Assembly: GCA_001839685.1 (NCBI GenBank) | Contig: MLAK01001215.1 | Coordinates: forward strand, 6,676-70,675 | Length of the DNA: 64,000 nt | Direction of reading: 5' to 3' | From: Tritrichomonas foetus | Taxonomy: Eukaryota; Parabasalia; Tritrichomonadida; Tritrichomonadidae | In this document: in pieces, positions 1 through 11,700 of the stretch | How positions within the stretch are numbered: the first letter of the stretch is position 1 | How the letters are laid out: every line of letters starts with the position of its first letter | Notes under the pieces: model-generated | Told to the model about the DNA's origin: nothing | Databases searched by the model: none | What the model saw: the letters and a program-made list of their open reading frames with translations, nothing else | Program-made: the position numbers and the translations under genes

Positions 1-138
1 AAAAAAAAAAAAAAAAAAAGGTTGGTGAAAAAACAAAAACGAAAAGATTCATAAAAAGCTTTCGGTTGAAATCTAATACAGAATAAACAAATATTAACGC
101 AATTTTTATATATATAACAAACAAAAAGTTGAAGTAAT

Positions 139-1005
139 TTAAACAGAAGGTTTTCTAGGTGTATAAAAAATAGTTGAATAAGGATTTGGCGTTCTTTTCG
201 GACTTGGCAATTTTTTCAATTCCAAATTGATACATTCTTGAGAAATTGGCTGGGTTGGAGTTGGTTCTCTTGGTGTTGAACGATAAGGAAACTTAATAAC
301 AACTTTTCCTTCCATTGCTGCTTGTTTTCTGGAAATTTTTCTGTATTTGCTTATCGCTTTTGTTGTTCTTGGGTCGAAACCTTTTTTTAAAAATGATGGA
401 GAATCATCACTATCGTTTTCTTTTAGTTCATTATCAAAAATGGGAGTGGATTTCTTTTTTGGTGATTTTGATCGATTAGGAGTATTATTCATTTGGTTTT
501 TAATGATTGATTCAACATGCTTGATTTTTTCTTCAAGTTCAAGTTGTTTTTCATCTACTGGCGAACTCCTTTTTTGAGCTAGAATTTCATTTTGTTGTTG
601 AATGATTCTTCGGTAGCTCTGATTTTCATATTCTAAATCAGATTTTCGACTGCGAAGTCGATCAATTTCATTTTGATACTTTTTTACTTTCTGTTTTAAT
701 TTGCTATTGCTTTTCTTGTTTGTTTGCTTGCTTTTCGTTTTCGGTTGGTGGAAATCATTGATTTCTGGATATTTCGCTTTTTGGCACAAAACAGAACACA
801 TTTCTTCAAGAACATACCTTTTGTTAGCTGATGTGTCCAACGGAATGTTTGGCAATTCAACAATAGACGAAATCATATTTACAATTCGCGAAAACATGTT
901 GTCCCATTCATACAACTCCCTTTGTAAATTTGCTTTTTGGCTAGTTTCGAAAAATGATTTGTTGTTTTTGTTGCTGAGTTTTTGCGGTGATTTTTTTCGA
1001 TTCAT
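139..1005 (-). CDS. Hypothetical basic coiled-coil protein (288 aa)
   Basis: I do not recognise this protein. The ORF is complete, from an ATG to a TAA. The first ~85 residues look helical and contain two cysteines. A lysine-rich stretch follows (about 88-110), then a heptad-like coiled coil (about 103-170, with KKYQNEIDRLRSRKSDLEYE). The C-terminal half is low complexity, basic and rich in SP/TP sites (RSKSPKK, STPREPTPTQP, PSPKRTPNP), as in cytoskeletal or chromatin-bound phosphoproteins. It lies tail-to-head downstream of the talin-like gene on the same strand, with about 310 bp between them. A TTAACGTAC element (minus strand) sits about 20 bp upstream of the ATG. No enzymatic motif is visible. 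Confidence 0.7.
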   Translation of the reverse strand: MNRKKSPQKLSNKNNKSFFETSQKANLQRELYEWDNMFSRIVNMISSIVELPNIPLDTSANKRYVLEEMCSVLCQKAKYPEINDFHQPKTKSKQTNKKSNSKLKQKVKKYQNEIDRLRSRKSDLEYENQSYRRIIQQQNEILAQKRSSPVDEKQLELEEKIKHVESIIKNQMNNTPNRSKSPKKKSTPIFDNELKENDSDDSPSFLKKGFDPRTTKAISKYRKISRKQAAMEGKVVIKFPYRSTPREPTPTQPISQECINLELKKLPSPKRTPNPYSTIFYTPRKPSV

Positions 1006-1315
1006 GAAAGCGTGGTGATAAATTGTACGTTAAGATAATTAATAATTTCAATTCACCTTAAAAAGTTGATCTACGGATTTATAGAATTTGACTTTTTGAT
1101 ATCCCAATATTCCTTCGTGAATAAGTTGAATGCGCATATATTTATATATATATAAAGGATAGAGAGGAGTTATTAATATCATGATTTAGTTTATAAAAAC
1201 ATTTATTGGTGTGTTATTGTGTCCGATAAAAAAAATATTCAAAAATTATCAATTTTTTGTTTAACACAAGTAAGATAACAGATATATATCTATATATATT
1301 ATTAGGAATATATAT
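1006..1315. other. Intergenic, A+T-rich
   Basis: It holds the likely promoter of the coiled-coil gene at 139-1005 (minus-strand TTAACGTAC at 1026-1034) and the 3' end of the talin-like gene. It also has short TA-rich runs near 1138-1155 and 1280-1315. I see no gene. Confidence 0.6.
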
Positions 1316-4300
1316 TTATGAGTTTAGAGTCGATATATAGGCAATAACTGGGTTAGAAATTGTATCAGGCACATCGAAGGTATCTAGTAAGAAAATTTTC
1401 ACAATTGTTTCAAGATTCTTCTTTTCGCTACTTTTGTTGTAAGTTAATGTTTTAATTGCAAATGCAAATGCAATCAAATCATTAATGTCATATAAAACTC
1501 GTAATTTAAGTTTTGTCATTTGTTGTAAAGATTTAATAAATTCATGAAGAATATTATTTACACCTTTAGATTTATGAAGCACCATAGATTTATCTACATT
1601 GTTAATTATTTCCATAACTTTATCAATTCTTTCACTTTTTGTAGTGAATTTAAATATTGTTGCATAATCATCCAATTGATTTCTTAATAATTTAAAGGAT
1701 TCGTTTATTTCTAAATATAATTGTCGGAATTGTTTGAGATCATCAAAACTAGTAAATATTTTATTCATTTTCTGCAAAATTTCTTTTGAACTTTGAGATA
1801 GAACGTAATTTTGATTGAAATTATAATAGCCGAAATAAATTGTAGAATTTGTAACAAATTTATTAACAGCTGTTATGAAATGAGAAGGATTAGAATAAAT
1901 AAATAACGATGCAAAAATTTGGGAAATGTAATTGTGAGCTTTAATTGCCGACGTTAAAGATGCTGATGTATTTCCAGGAATGATACGAATTTGATTTAAT
2001 ATTTCTTTCTCTTTATCTGTAAAGTTGAATGGATTCTTAGCTTCAAATGCTTCAACTGCTTTTTTGTGTATTTTTGTAAAGATCTCCAATTGGTTTACGA
2101 TTGATTCAAATGAATTTGAAAAATGAAGATCATCTTTAAAGATTTCTTTATATTTGTCAGAATCTTCAATTCCATTACTTTTAATTAACTTTAAAATGTC
2201 TTTTGAATCTGTTGTTTTTGTTAAGAAAAAGCTAAGGTTGTAAAGAATTAAAGCAACAACCAATTCTCCAAGTTTTGCAACTTTTTGAAGAATTGTGATT
2301 TCGGCATTACAAATTGGATTAACATCTTTAATCTTAAATTGTTTTAATATTTTATTTTGTTCTTTAACAAGATCATTAAAAGATGGTTGATCTAAGGCAG
2401 GGATAATTTTCTCCATTGATGATGTAATTGCTACAATACATTCGTAAATTGAAACAAAGGAACCTAAAAATTTCTTTGAAAATGCTTTCAATTGAGAAAT
2501 CAAAGCCGAAACTAATAAAGATTCTTTCGATGTTCCTTTTGTGAGTGCTGCACTTTTTTCATTGTATGATTTATAAGCACTTGTAAATCGCGTAACTTTA
2601 ACTTTTGGCATTTTTGGTTCAGATTCCATAACAAATGACATCGTTTCTTGGGGATTTTGATCCTCTAATTTCATCAAGATGTAATCAATCATTTTTAAGA
2701 AATTGTCATTTAATGATTGGTATGATTTAGGTCTTTCCAAAATGAATTTCGGATTATCTATTTTGATTAGTTCTACTCCTATTTTCGTTAAATATTTAAG
2801 GGTTGACTTCAATCGATTAGATGAATTTACCATGATTGCTGCAGATGATGCCATTTCGTTAAATTCACATTCAATTGCAGAGAAAAAGAATGACCATTTC
2901 TGTGCAACATTTCGGATCAGGATGGAATCTTTATTTTCCGATTCAGTTTTGAATTCTTCATTAACAGCTTCAAAATCTTCTAAAATCTTCTTCACATGAC
3001 CACCAAGTGTTGATTGAACAACTGCTGGTTCAGTGAATCTAATATTAAGCATATTATATCGAAGAGCTACAGTCTGGAAGCAAATTCCGGAAAGTAGAGC
3101 ATCCTGATCTTTCTTTGATGCTTGATGAATATCATTAATGAGGCGTGCTTCAACAAAATCACGTAGTTGTAATGAATACCAATCAGCATCCGCAAAAACA
3201 AAAGTCTTTTGAAGTTCTTGTTCAATAGTATCAAGAAGTTTCAAGAAAAATACTTCATTACTCATTTCTTTACGTGCTCTATCTTTCAATGCTATAACAT
3301 CGGATAAAACTTGAGGAATGGTAGATACATCACGAGTTTCCATTCTTTTAACAGAAGTTACAATATTACGTAATTGAAGACAAAGCTGACATTGAATTAA
3401 AACCATAATCTGTCTTTTTGTAGTTTTATCGATTTCTTCTGCAGTTTGGCCGAATTTGACAAAACCGTTAAAAACTGATTCCAAGAATGCTTTAGAACCA
3501 ATTAAAACAAGAGGCTCGTCTATATCAATCATTTCTTGAAATGTTTCAATTACTTCATCAGCATAAAGTAACCATGACGTTGCCATATCTTTAACTCTTA
3601 AGTCGATTTGCATTAAATCCGTTTCTGCTTTTTGTAGTGCAAATCTAATCAGTCTTAAGAATTTCATTAATTGGTTCATAACATTAATTGATGGTTGAAA
3701 TTCCTCAACTTTGAGTTCATCTACTAGAAGATCAATTTCTACTTTTATTTGATTATAAATTGAAATAAGTTCGTCAATTTCTTTTATATTATATTGTCTT
3801 GCAGCTTGGATTTTAATGGGAACAGAATTAATTGCAGAAATCCAATCAATTACGAAAAATACACGATCAGGAATTGGTGATGGTTGCATTATTTTCATTA
3901 CATTTAGGCAGTTCTGGCATTGAATTACTAATGTTTCAATATCTTCTTCAGCCTTCTCGCTATTATTGTATTGATACCCACCATTGAAGTCTTTATATTC
4001 ATTTAATCTTAATACATCAAAAGTAAGTTGTGAGAAAGAATCAACTTTTCGAATGGTTTTTCGTTTAATCATTCGTGGAATAGGTTTAGCAGTAAATGTT
4101 GGTGTTCTAGAAGGAAGGCTAATATGGTTAATAAATTGGGGTAAATTCCAAGACATAAAGCTTGGTTTCTTACTTGGGAAGAGCGGAATCATATCATTTG
4201 GAAGAGACTCATTAATAACAGTCGGCCTGTTTTCTGAGAAAATTGGTGCATCTTTATCTTTTGTCAGATCAAATGTTACATGAGGGCCAGTTGGTTTCCT

Positions 4301-7300
4301 ATTTACTGTTGTGGTTGGATCCAAAAGAATACCTGGTCGTGAATCTTTTCCAATATTGGATTCAGAACGAGATACTCGAATAACACCATTAGAAATTGTA
4401 TCCAAGCCAACAACAGATAAAGTTTTTGTTCGAGAAACTCTTCGATTAACTCTTTTAGTCGATTTGCATTCATCTTGAGCGTCAGAATCAGAACTAGAAG
4501 ATGAATAATCATTCACTTCTTCATTAACCATTGTTACAGTTGTATCAATCTTGAAAGCAGTATGCTGTTCACAGTAATCATTAAACATATAAATATACGG
4601 TTTTTGAATAATCCTTCCAATTGAAAGTTCAAGGGAGTTTAACAGCTGCTTAAATTTAGGAGAAACTTGCCAAAAATATTGCTTATGATAGATTTCAGTT
4701 AAACCAAACAGAATGGTTTCGATAGAACTTGCATCAGTACATTTTTCAACGTCTTTTACATAAAAAAATAATTGTGAAATAAGTTCTTCTGGAATAGTCT
4801 GGATTACCAAAATTTTAGCTTGAAGTGCTTCAGCTAGTTCTTTTAGAAGAGTCGAACTTTCGCTTAATTGAATTGTTAATCGAGTCGAATGTTTAACTTC
4901 CAAATTGCAGTGAAATATCAACCAGCAACTAATGGATAATGATTCAAAAAAATTTTTGCCATCATCACGCATTAACTTTCTTGGTAAATAAGAAAATAAT
5001 CCACTTATACTATTTCTAATTCCAGTTAGCTTTTTTGTGATTTTATGTGATGTTTTGGTATTCAAAGTTTTTATAAGTATATCTTTTTTAATTTTCTGGA
5101 TATCTCGAATACGAGAAATTAAAGTTGTTACAATTGTTTCAAGTTGATCATCAAATTGTGTATGAATTACTTTTAATACAATTTCTAAACCAAACGCCTC
5201 TGTGTCATTTAAGCTCTTGATAATTTGTGTAACAGAAAATTTGGTTTCTTTAAACATAGATAAATAATTAATTAATTTCTGCAATACAAAGATCAAAGAT
5301 TTAACAGAAGTAGATTTTTTCTGTACTTCGTTTACTTCTTTTAAGAAATCCTTAATTTTTGGTAGTTTTGACACCATGTAAAATTCATTAAACCGATCAG
5401 TAATATCATCCAAAGCGCTTTTGAATTTGATATTTTCGTTTGCACAGATTTGTTTCGTATGATGATGAATTTTCATGAGGAGAAGACCCGGTGGCTGATA
5501 TCTATTTTGCCTTTCAGCGTTTGAAAACAAGATATGAAGTCCAAATTCATAATTTGTTTTACATGAATCAAATGAAGGATCTGATGGGTTTGCTACTTCA
5601 ATTAATGGCTTCCATTTTTGTAGTAATTCGAATAAGTTTCCCATTGTTGGATTCATTGCATTAATTTCACGAATAAAATCTATTAAATTCACAGTTGGAT
5701 CAATTTTAGATTTAAATTCTAGATTGAGTTTTTCAACAGACTCTTTAGAAAGTTCAATTTCATCATCAAGAGTTAAATCTTTCTGTAGTCTAATTCTCTG
5801 AGTTTTGTTCTTTGGAAGTTTAACCTTCTTTTTATTGGCTAGATCTTCTTCATTATCATAAACAAAAGTTTCTGAAAGAATTCTGAAACACCATGATGTC
5901 ATCAATAAAGAATAGCATAACATCCAATAATTGACAATATCATCATCACTTTGATCTTCTTTAAGAACAATTAAATCCTTGAAAAACTTGTTTACCATCG
6001 ATTTTAATTCTTCAAATTCGTTTCTTTTCATACATTTGGTGTTGTAGTCTGGAAGTTTCTGTTGGAGTTGAGAAATTATTTCATAAATAAACTGTGTTCT
6101 TTCTTTCATATTAAGGTCGGTGATGGCTTGGGCGTAGTTATAAGAATCCCTAATTAGACTTCCAATTGATCCGATCAATTCATCTAATGTAGATTGGGTA
6201 TTTGGGAAAATTAAAGCAATTGTTCTGAGATTTTCAAAATACATTAAAAGCCTAGAAAGACTGTAAGAAATTGGTGGATCAATGATTGAGAAAACGGAGA
6301 CGTAATAAGTTATTTGATCAATTGTATCAGTATTTTCAATGGGCTTTTCAAAGAATTTCATATCATCAACATCATGAAAACTAGTAAATTTGCTGTCAAT
6401 TCCTTTCATAAGTTTATCCAATTTCTTCAAAAGGTGCTTCTTTTCTTTAGATGTTGCAGATTTTTTAGCCACTTGAATATTTGAAAGGATTGATTTAATT
6501 AATCTAAAGAGATCCTTTAGAAGTACAGATGGGAAAACAAAAGGCGCACTGTATAAAAACCTGGAAATATCGTAAAATCCTTTTAATTTAGCTATTGTAA
6601 CTTCTGTATTCATTTCTAAAGAAATTCGTTTATAAACAAGCATTATTTCATCGCATAAGTTTTGATCGATTCCCTTTTTGCGCATAAGATGCACAATAAA
6701 CACAACCGATCGTAAATCATTTCCATATTTAGTTTCTAAGTCATAATAAGTAGTTGTCATACTTCGAAGATCTTTCGAAACAATTCCGAGCATGTCCAGG
6801 ATTGCTTTCCCTTTTTCTTTAAGATTAAAACCGGTTTCAATTGTGAAATTTCCAAAATTTGGGATTTTCCCAGATGATACAAAATACAAGTTTCCAACAG
6901 AATTTATAGAACTTTCATTAAAATTAGTGACAGAACTTTCCATTAACTTTTTCGATAGAAAATATTCGGTTGTATGATTAATTACTTTTAATAAAGGCGA
7001 TGCAATTTTTTGAAGTAGATTTGAATCATTTTCCATAACATGATTATAAACAGTACTTTCCAATTTTGCATCAACTTCATTTATTTTTGATAGTTTTGAT
7101 CTTAATGAAGAATAACCTTTAATAAGTGATTCGATTTCAAAGATTTGTTCAGGTGATGTAGTAATTTGATATTTTTCGTTAATAATAAATTTATCAATTC
7201 CGTCAATATCGATTTCATATGAAATTCCTTCCATATCTATAGCATCAATAAGTGATAAATCATTTTTTTGTACAAATAGAACACTCTTATAGCCAATACA

Positions 7301-8179
7301 CAAATAAATAGATTGTGATTCGGATTCTGATTTTAAGTAGGTAACGTCAAAGCTTTGAGTACCAAAAGTAGGTATTGAACGTGCTGCTCGTATAAGTTCA
7401 TATCGCATAATGCTCATATCTAATTGGTCATTTAATTGAATCTGATCAAATAAATCATCTTCAGAATTCGGATCTGCCTTTAATTTTATTGGGAGATACT
7501 TAGTAAAATAAGCTGAATTGAATGACAGTAAATGATCGTCAAGTTCATCACCAGATTCAATTACAGCTATTTTAGCGCAAAGTGAAATATAGTCTTTTTT
7601 TTGAATCGGAGAATTACCAGACAAAATATAATCACGTGTAAGGCTGTATGTCCTGCTCAGAGGAATTCCCGGTTCCATATCATTTAACAAAATTGGATAA
7701 TATTTCAGTCCAAAAATAATTTTATCGTATTTTCTGACCTGGAAACTAAGCGGAAGCTCTTCATAAACAGGAATAACTTTTCCATTTAAAACAGGAAATA
7801 AGGAATATCCTAGATAATAAATAATTGATGCATTTTCTGCTATCTTACCTATTACATCATTTATAGTTTGACTCGGCGAAAAAGATATGTCTATATTTTG
7901 CGAGTTGAATTCAACTTGAATTCGAATTGGATTTCTTAAAATGATAAGCGCCATATCTGATTCAACACCAAGCGATTTAAGCGTGTCGCCTTTTTTAAAC
8001 CAGACTTTGGTTGCAGAATTCTTGTGTACAATGATTTTGGCGTTGTTTAAGGTGGGATCTTTAATTGTTTCGCATATATGTTGAAGAATATCTTTCTTTT
8101 TGGATTTCCGGTCAAATCGCATCACCAATGATTTGGTTTTTTCGAAAGGAAATTTAATATCGAGGTGAACTCTAGCCAT
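1316..8179 (-). CDS. Talin-like FERM plus helical-rod protein (2287 aa)
   Basis: Talins link membrane receptors to actin. The N-terminal ~400 residues follow the talin head. Two ubiquitin-like modules come first (F0/F1-like; F0 ends with a FKKGDTLKSLGV segment and then a new strand, RIQVEF). A FERM F2 lobe follows, with TRDYILSGNSPI matching the talin RDDILNGSHPV region and RAARSIPTFGTQSFDV matching the talin ARSLKTYGVSFF region. A PTB-like F3 lobe ends near LIKGYSSLRSKL. The remaining ~1900 residues are almost wholly helical, as in a talin rod. A low-complexity acidic/Ser linker (SSSSSDSDAQDE, about residue 1240) and a Pro-rich stretch interrupt it. I could not confirm a C-terminal I/LWEQ actin-binding module. 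The frame extends upstream to a TTG at 8212, but the first ATG is at 8179 and fits the start of F0. Stop is TAA. Head assignment is good; rod equivalence is inferred. Confidence 0.72.
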   Translation of the reverse strand: MARVHLDIKFPFEKTKSLVMRFDRKSKKKDILQHICETIKDPTLNNAKIIVHKNSATKVWFKKGDTLKSLGVESDMALIILRNPIRIQVEFNSQNIDISFSPSQTINDVIGKIAENASIIYYLGYSLFPVLNGKVIPVYEELPLSFQVRKYDKIIFGLKYYPILLNDMEPGIPLSRTYSLTRDYILSGNSPIQKKDYISLCAKIAVIESGDELDDHLLSFNSAYFTKYLPIKLKADPNSEDDLFDQIQLNDQLDMSIMRYELIRAARSIPTFGTQSFDVTYLKSESESQSIYLCIGYKSVLFVQKNDLSLIDAIDMEGISYEIDIDGIDKFIINEKYQITTSPEQIFEIESLIKGYSSLRSKLSKINEVDAKLESTVYNHVMENDSNLLQKIASPLLKVINHTTEYFLSKKLMESSVTNFNESSINSVGNLYFVSSGKIPNFGNFTIETGFNLKEKGKAILDMLGIVSKDLRSMTTTYYDLETKYGNDLRSVVFIVHLMRKKGIDQNLCDEIMLVYKRISLEMNTEVTIAKLKGFYDISRFLYSAPFVFPSVLLKDLFRLIKSILSNIQVAKKSATSKEKKHLLKKLDKLMKGIDSKFTSFHDVDDMKFFEKPIENTDTIDQITYYVSVFSIIDPPISYSLSRLLMYFENLRTIALIFPNTQSTLDELIGSIGSLIRDSYNYAQAITDLNMKERTQFIYEIISQLQQKLPDYNTKCMKRNEFEELKSMVNKFFKDLIVLKEDQSDDDIVNYWMLCYSLLMTSWCFRILSETFVYDNEEDLANKKKVKLPKNKTQRIRLQKDLTLDDEIELSKESVEKLNLEFKSKIDPTVNLIDFIREINAMNPTMGNLFELLQKWKPLIEVANPSDPSFDSCKTNYEFGLHILFSNAERQNRYQPPGLLLMKIHHHTKQICANENIKFKSALDDITDRFNEFYMVSKLPKIKDFLKEVNEVQKKSTSVKSLIFVLQKLINYLSMFKETKFSVTQIIKSLNDTEAFGLEIVLKVIHTQFDDQLETIVTTLISRIRDIQKIKKDILIKTLNTKTSHKITKKLTGIRNSISGLFSYLPRKLMRDDGKNFFESLSISCWLIFHCNLEVKHSTRLTIQLSESSTLLKELAEALQAKILVIQTIPEELISQLFFYVKDVEKCTDASSIETILFGLTEIYHKQYFWQVSPKFKQLLNSLELSIGRIIQKPYIYMFNDYCEQHTAFKIDTTVTMVNEEVNDYSSSSSDSDAQDECKSTKRVNRRVSRTKTLSVVGLDTISNGVIRVSRSESNIGKDSRPGILLDPTTTVNRKPTGPHVTFDLTKDKDAPIFSENRPTVINESLPNDMIPLFPSKKPSFMSWNLPQFINHISLPSRTPTFTAKPIPRMIKRKTIRKVDSFSQLTFDVLRLNEYKDFNGGYQYNNSEKAEEDIETLVIQCQNCLNVMKIMQPSPIPDRVFFVIDWISAINSVPIKIQAARQYNIKEIDELISIYNQIKVEIDLLVDELKVEEFQPSINVMNQLMKFLRLIRFALQKAETDLMQIDLRVKDMATSWLLYADEVIETFQEMIDIDEPLVLIGSKAFLESVFNGFVKFGQTAEEIDKTTKRQIMVLIQCQLCLQLRNIVTSVKRMETRDVSTIPQVLSDVIALKDRARKEMSNEVFFLKLLDTIEQELQKTFVFADADWYSLQLRDFVEARLINDIHQASKKDQDALLSGICFQTVALRYNMLNIRFTEPAVVQSTLGGHVKKILEDFEAVNEEFKTESENKDSILIRNVAQKWSFFFSAIECEFNEMASSAAIMVNSSNRLKSTLKYLTKIGVELIKIDNPKFILERPKSYQSLNDNFLKMIDYILMKLEDQNPQETMSFVMESEPKMPKVKVTRFTSAYKSYNEKSAALTKGTSKESLLVSALISQLKAFSKKFLGSFVSIYECIVAITSSMEKIIPALDQPSFNDLVKEQNKILKQFKIKDVNPICNAEITILQKVAKLGELVVALILYNLSFFLTKTTDSKDILKLIKSNGIEDSDKYKEIFKDDLHFSNSFESIVNQLEIFTKIHKKAVEAFEAKNPFNFTDKEKEILNQIRIIPGNTSASLTSAIKAHNYISQIFASLFIYSNPSHFITAVNKFVTNSTIYFGYYNFNQNYVLSQSSKEILQKMNKIFTSFDDLKQFRQLYLEINESFKLLRNQLDDYATIFKFTTKSERIDKVMEIINNVDKSMVLHKSKGVNNILHEFIKSLQQMTKLKLRVLYDINDLIAFAFAIKTLTYNKSSEKKNLETIVKIFLLDTFDVPDTISNPVIAYISTLNS

Positions 8180-8795
8180 AAAAACAAATCGTGAAAAATT
8201 ATTGGTATTCAAAAATTTGAAAATTCAGAAAAATCATCATCCATAAAAGATATATAATAAAGATAATAATATAAGAGATCAAGAAGAAAAATGACAAAAG
8301 AAGGAGAAACAGAGTTTTCTCTTAGATAAAGAAAAAGTTGAAGATACAAAAAGTGAATTGAAGTAATTTTATATAGAATTATTGATTATTTTATTTGGTA
8401 TCATTGGAAAAAGAAGGGTTTTTTTAAAATATTTATGTCAAATAAGGTGATTTATCATGATATGATATGATTCCCAACTGGATAGATAATTCAATTTATA
8501 TTTGAATAACATAGAAAATAATAGAAAAAAAAAGAATAGCTTCTCAATATTTCAGAATAGAGAGGAGACATAAATTAGAGGCATATTACTTTGATTTCAC
8601 ATTTTTTTAAGTCGATTCAGGATTTGCTATTTTATAGTATATCAAAAGTTGTTCTGAATTAATCGGTGAATTCACCCAAACCGAAAAATGCAGGGATTCA
8701 GTAAATTTCTCAATATATTGTGATGGATTGAATATCATCATAGTCAATTAAAAAATTCTAAGACCAGATAACATGTTAAAAAGTTTTATTGATGA
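8180..8795. promoter_or_regulatory. Divergent intergenic region
   Basis: This ~615-bp A+T-rich stretch separates the talin-like gene (minus) from the large WD40 gene (plus) and must carry both promoters. I see no ORF of note, RNA gene or clear repeat. Confidence 0.5.
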
Positions 8796-11700
8796 ATGAT
8801 GGAGACCGTTAAGAGATCTCAACGTATAAAATTCATGAATGATTATGTTAATAATCTAAAATTTGGAATTTTTGAAACAGTCACACATTCGCTCGGTCCA
8901 CAGTCAATCGGTTGTGTTTTTCCAGTCAATAAAGCAGAAATGGTTGCGGTCACAATGAAAGAAATGACATTATTTGAAGGCGACGAAATTAAAGCAAAAG
9001 CGAGATACAATTTTGCATGCGCTTGTTATATTCCAGAAGTCACTCTTATCGTTGGACATACTTATCGCGGCTGTGAATTTTTTGCTATGCAAACAAATGA
9101 TATATCAAATCCGATTTTATCGCATTTCCCATCTGAGCACATGGGCGTTTATCACATGATATATTCATCAAAATCTCATGTTATTATTACTGTTGGAACC
9201 GGAATTAAAGTATGGAATATTTCATGGGTGGAACTTGGGAAGAAAATGTTTAGTTCTAATGCCAAAGTCATTATTTCGTTGAGAGCATCTTTTGCTAATA
9301 ATTATGAAACACCAATTTTAAATCCGCCCGTATTTGATTATGAAAGTGAAAGATTATTTTTGCCAACATCTGAAGGAATTCAAACTTTTTCAATCGACGG
9401 GATTCCTTGTAATTTAGTCACAGGTTTGCCTGCAGACACTCGCACAATTTTTACTTATTGTCCAGTCAATAAAAAAGTTATTACTTTTGATATATCAAGT
9501 GGAGTTTGTATTTGGAAAAAAGATGGGAAAATAGAAAAAAGGGTTAATACTGTTGGTGCTGCAATTCTTTCTTTGGCATTCATTGATCCTCAAAATATTG
9601 TTTATATGAACTCGCAGGGATCACTTTTCATTATGAATATAAAATCAGGTAGCCAGTTTCATTGTTATGAATCTACTCAAAGACCAACTCGATTTTTCTT
9701 GACAAAATTATATCATAAACCAATTATTGCTTTAGGAACTGGAAGTGTTTTAAAATTACTAGATATTGTTGTACCGTGGAAAGTTTGGAATTTAAATATT
9801 TCTAAACCAAAAATAGTTGACAGGTATTCAAAATTTGAAAAAGCTGCAAGAATTTTAATTCATACTGATAATTCATTCGTTAAATTATATAGTCCAAGAA
9901 ATAGGAAACAAATTAATGCAGCGACGCCAAATACTGCAACGACATTGTTTTCTAGTTTTTATGATCGTGGTGTTTTTATTGAATATAAATTCGATCAAGA
10001 AAAATATGAATTTACTGAAAATGTGATTCAAACAATTGTTACTGAGCCAAGAGATCATTTATTTGTAACATTTGATAATGGGTTTTTATCTATTTTTGAT
10101 TGTGCAGTGTCACCATGTGTTGAAAAACTGAGTTTTAAACTTAATGCATTATTTGTTGAGATGGTAATGTTTCAAGGTGTTTGGTGTTATGCTATTGGAA
10201 GATTTGATGGTGGTGTTTCTATATTGGATTATATGTCATATGAAGTATTGAAGACAATTCCAATATGTAAAGACAAAATATATGGAATGAAATATCATTA
10301 TGCTTCAAATTGTTTGCTTTTTTTATTATATCATAATATGGTTCTCCTTGATTTGAAATCGTGTCAAATTGTTGACAATATGCGATTTGATTTTACTGAA
10401 ATGGCAAGACTTCATGGTGATATTTTATACCTTGGTTATAAAGATGGCGATTTAATGAGATATAACATTTCTGATAAATGTTTTAAACCACTTTCTTATG
10501 ATTCGTTGAAACCTCATACAGCGCAAATTACTTCTTTTGGTTTCGGAAAAAAATATTACATGAGTTCATCACTTGATAATACTTTTATGTTATGGGATTA
10601 TGCACATAATAAGATAACGCAGGTGTTTGTTCCTTTTCCATTATACTCTGTTTCCTTTTTAGGTTCTCGAAGAGAAATTTTACTTGGTCTTGAGCATGAA
10701 GTAATGATTATGGATTCTTCTGTACTTTTTGGAGAAGAAGTTGATCCAGAAATTAAAGTAATTGATAATTATGACACACTTGAAGATCCGCTTGATCCGA
10801 AACTTCTTGTAATTCAATCCATGAAAGCAGGTGAAAAAGAAGAAAATACTCCTGTGTTTTTGAGAACCTCACCTCGAAGATCATATAAAAGGTCATTAAT
10901 GAAATATCAACTTGAAAAAGCAAAACTTGAAGAACAAGGAAGATTATTAATTGAAAAAGAAAATGGAGTTGCTGCTGCAACTGATGAAGATCGAGATAGA
11001 CAATATGCTGAAATGCAAAATTTCTTAAAGGAGCCAAACCAGCCACATATCATTACAAAACCGCAAGAAACTGTTGTTGAAGAAGAACCGAATGAGGATG
11101 AAGATGAAAATCCAAATACTTCGAAAGATTCAAAGAAAGAGATTAAACCAAGGAAACCAAGAGAAAAGAAATCTGCCTCTGATTTCTTAAAAGATCAATT
11201 TTTAAAGGAATCAGCGCCTAAAAAAGTTCGAAGAAGAAAAGTTAAACCCGAAGATGAAGAAGAAAGGAGGAAACGCGAAGAAGAAGAAAGAAAGAAGATA
11301 TCTGTAGACACTGAAAAAGCCAATAATTTATTAAATATGTTAAACTCTAAAACTTCCAACCAAAACAATAAAAAATCATATGGTAGGAAATCTGATATTG
11401 ATATCTCAAAAATGAACTTTGTCGCGTGTACCGAAAAGAACGAAGAAATGAAAGAGGAACCTAAAAAGGAAACACCTAAAGAAGAATATGAATACTATTC
11501 ATCATATTCTGAAGATTATGACTATGATGATGATGGTGAAGGAAATCGAAAAAGATCTAAAAAGAAAAAAGAAAAGAAACCGCATAAACCAAAAGTTCAT
11601 AAAGAGAAACCAACCAAAGAACCTAAAGATGCTGTTCATAAAGAACCAAAAGAACCAAAGGAGAAGAAAGCTAAAGAACCGAAAGAAGCTCCGCATAAAG

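Noticed and set aside
1..19. Run of 19 A at the window start
   Set aside because: Could be a contig edge or a simple A run; there is no telomere-like repeat and no retroelement next to it.
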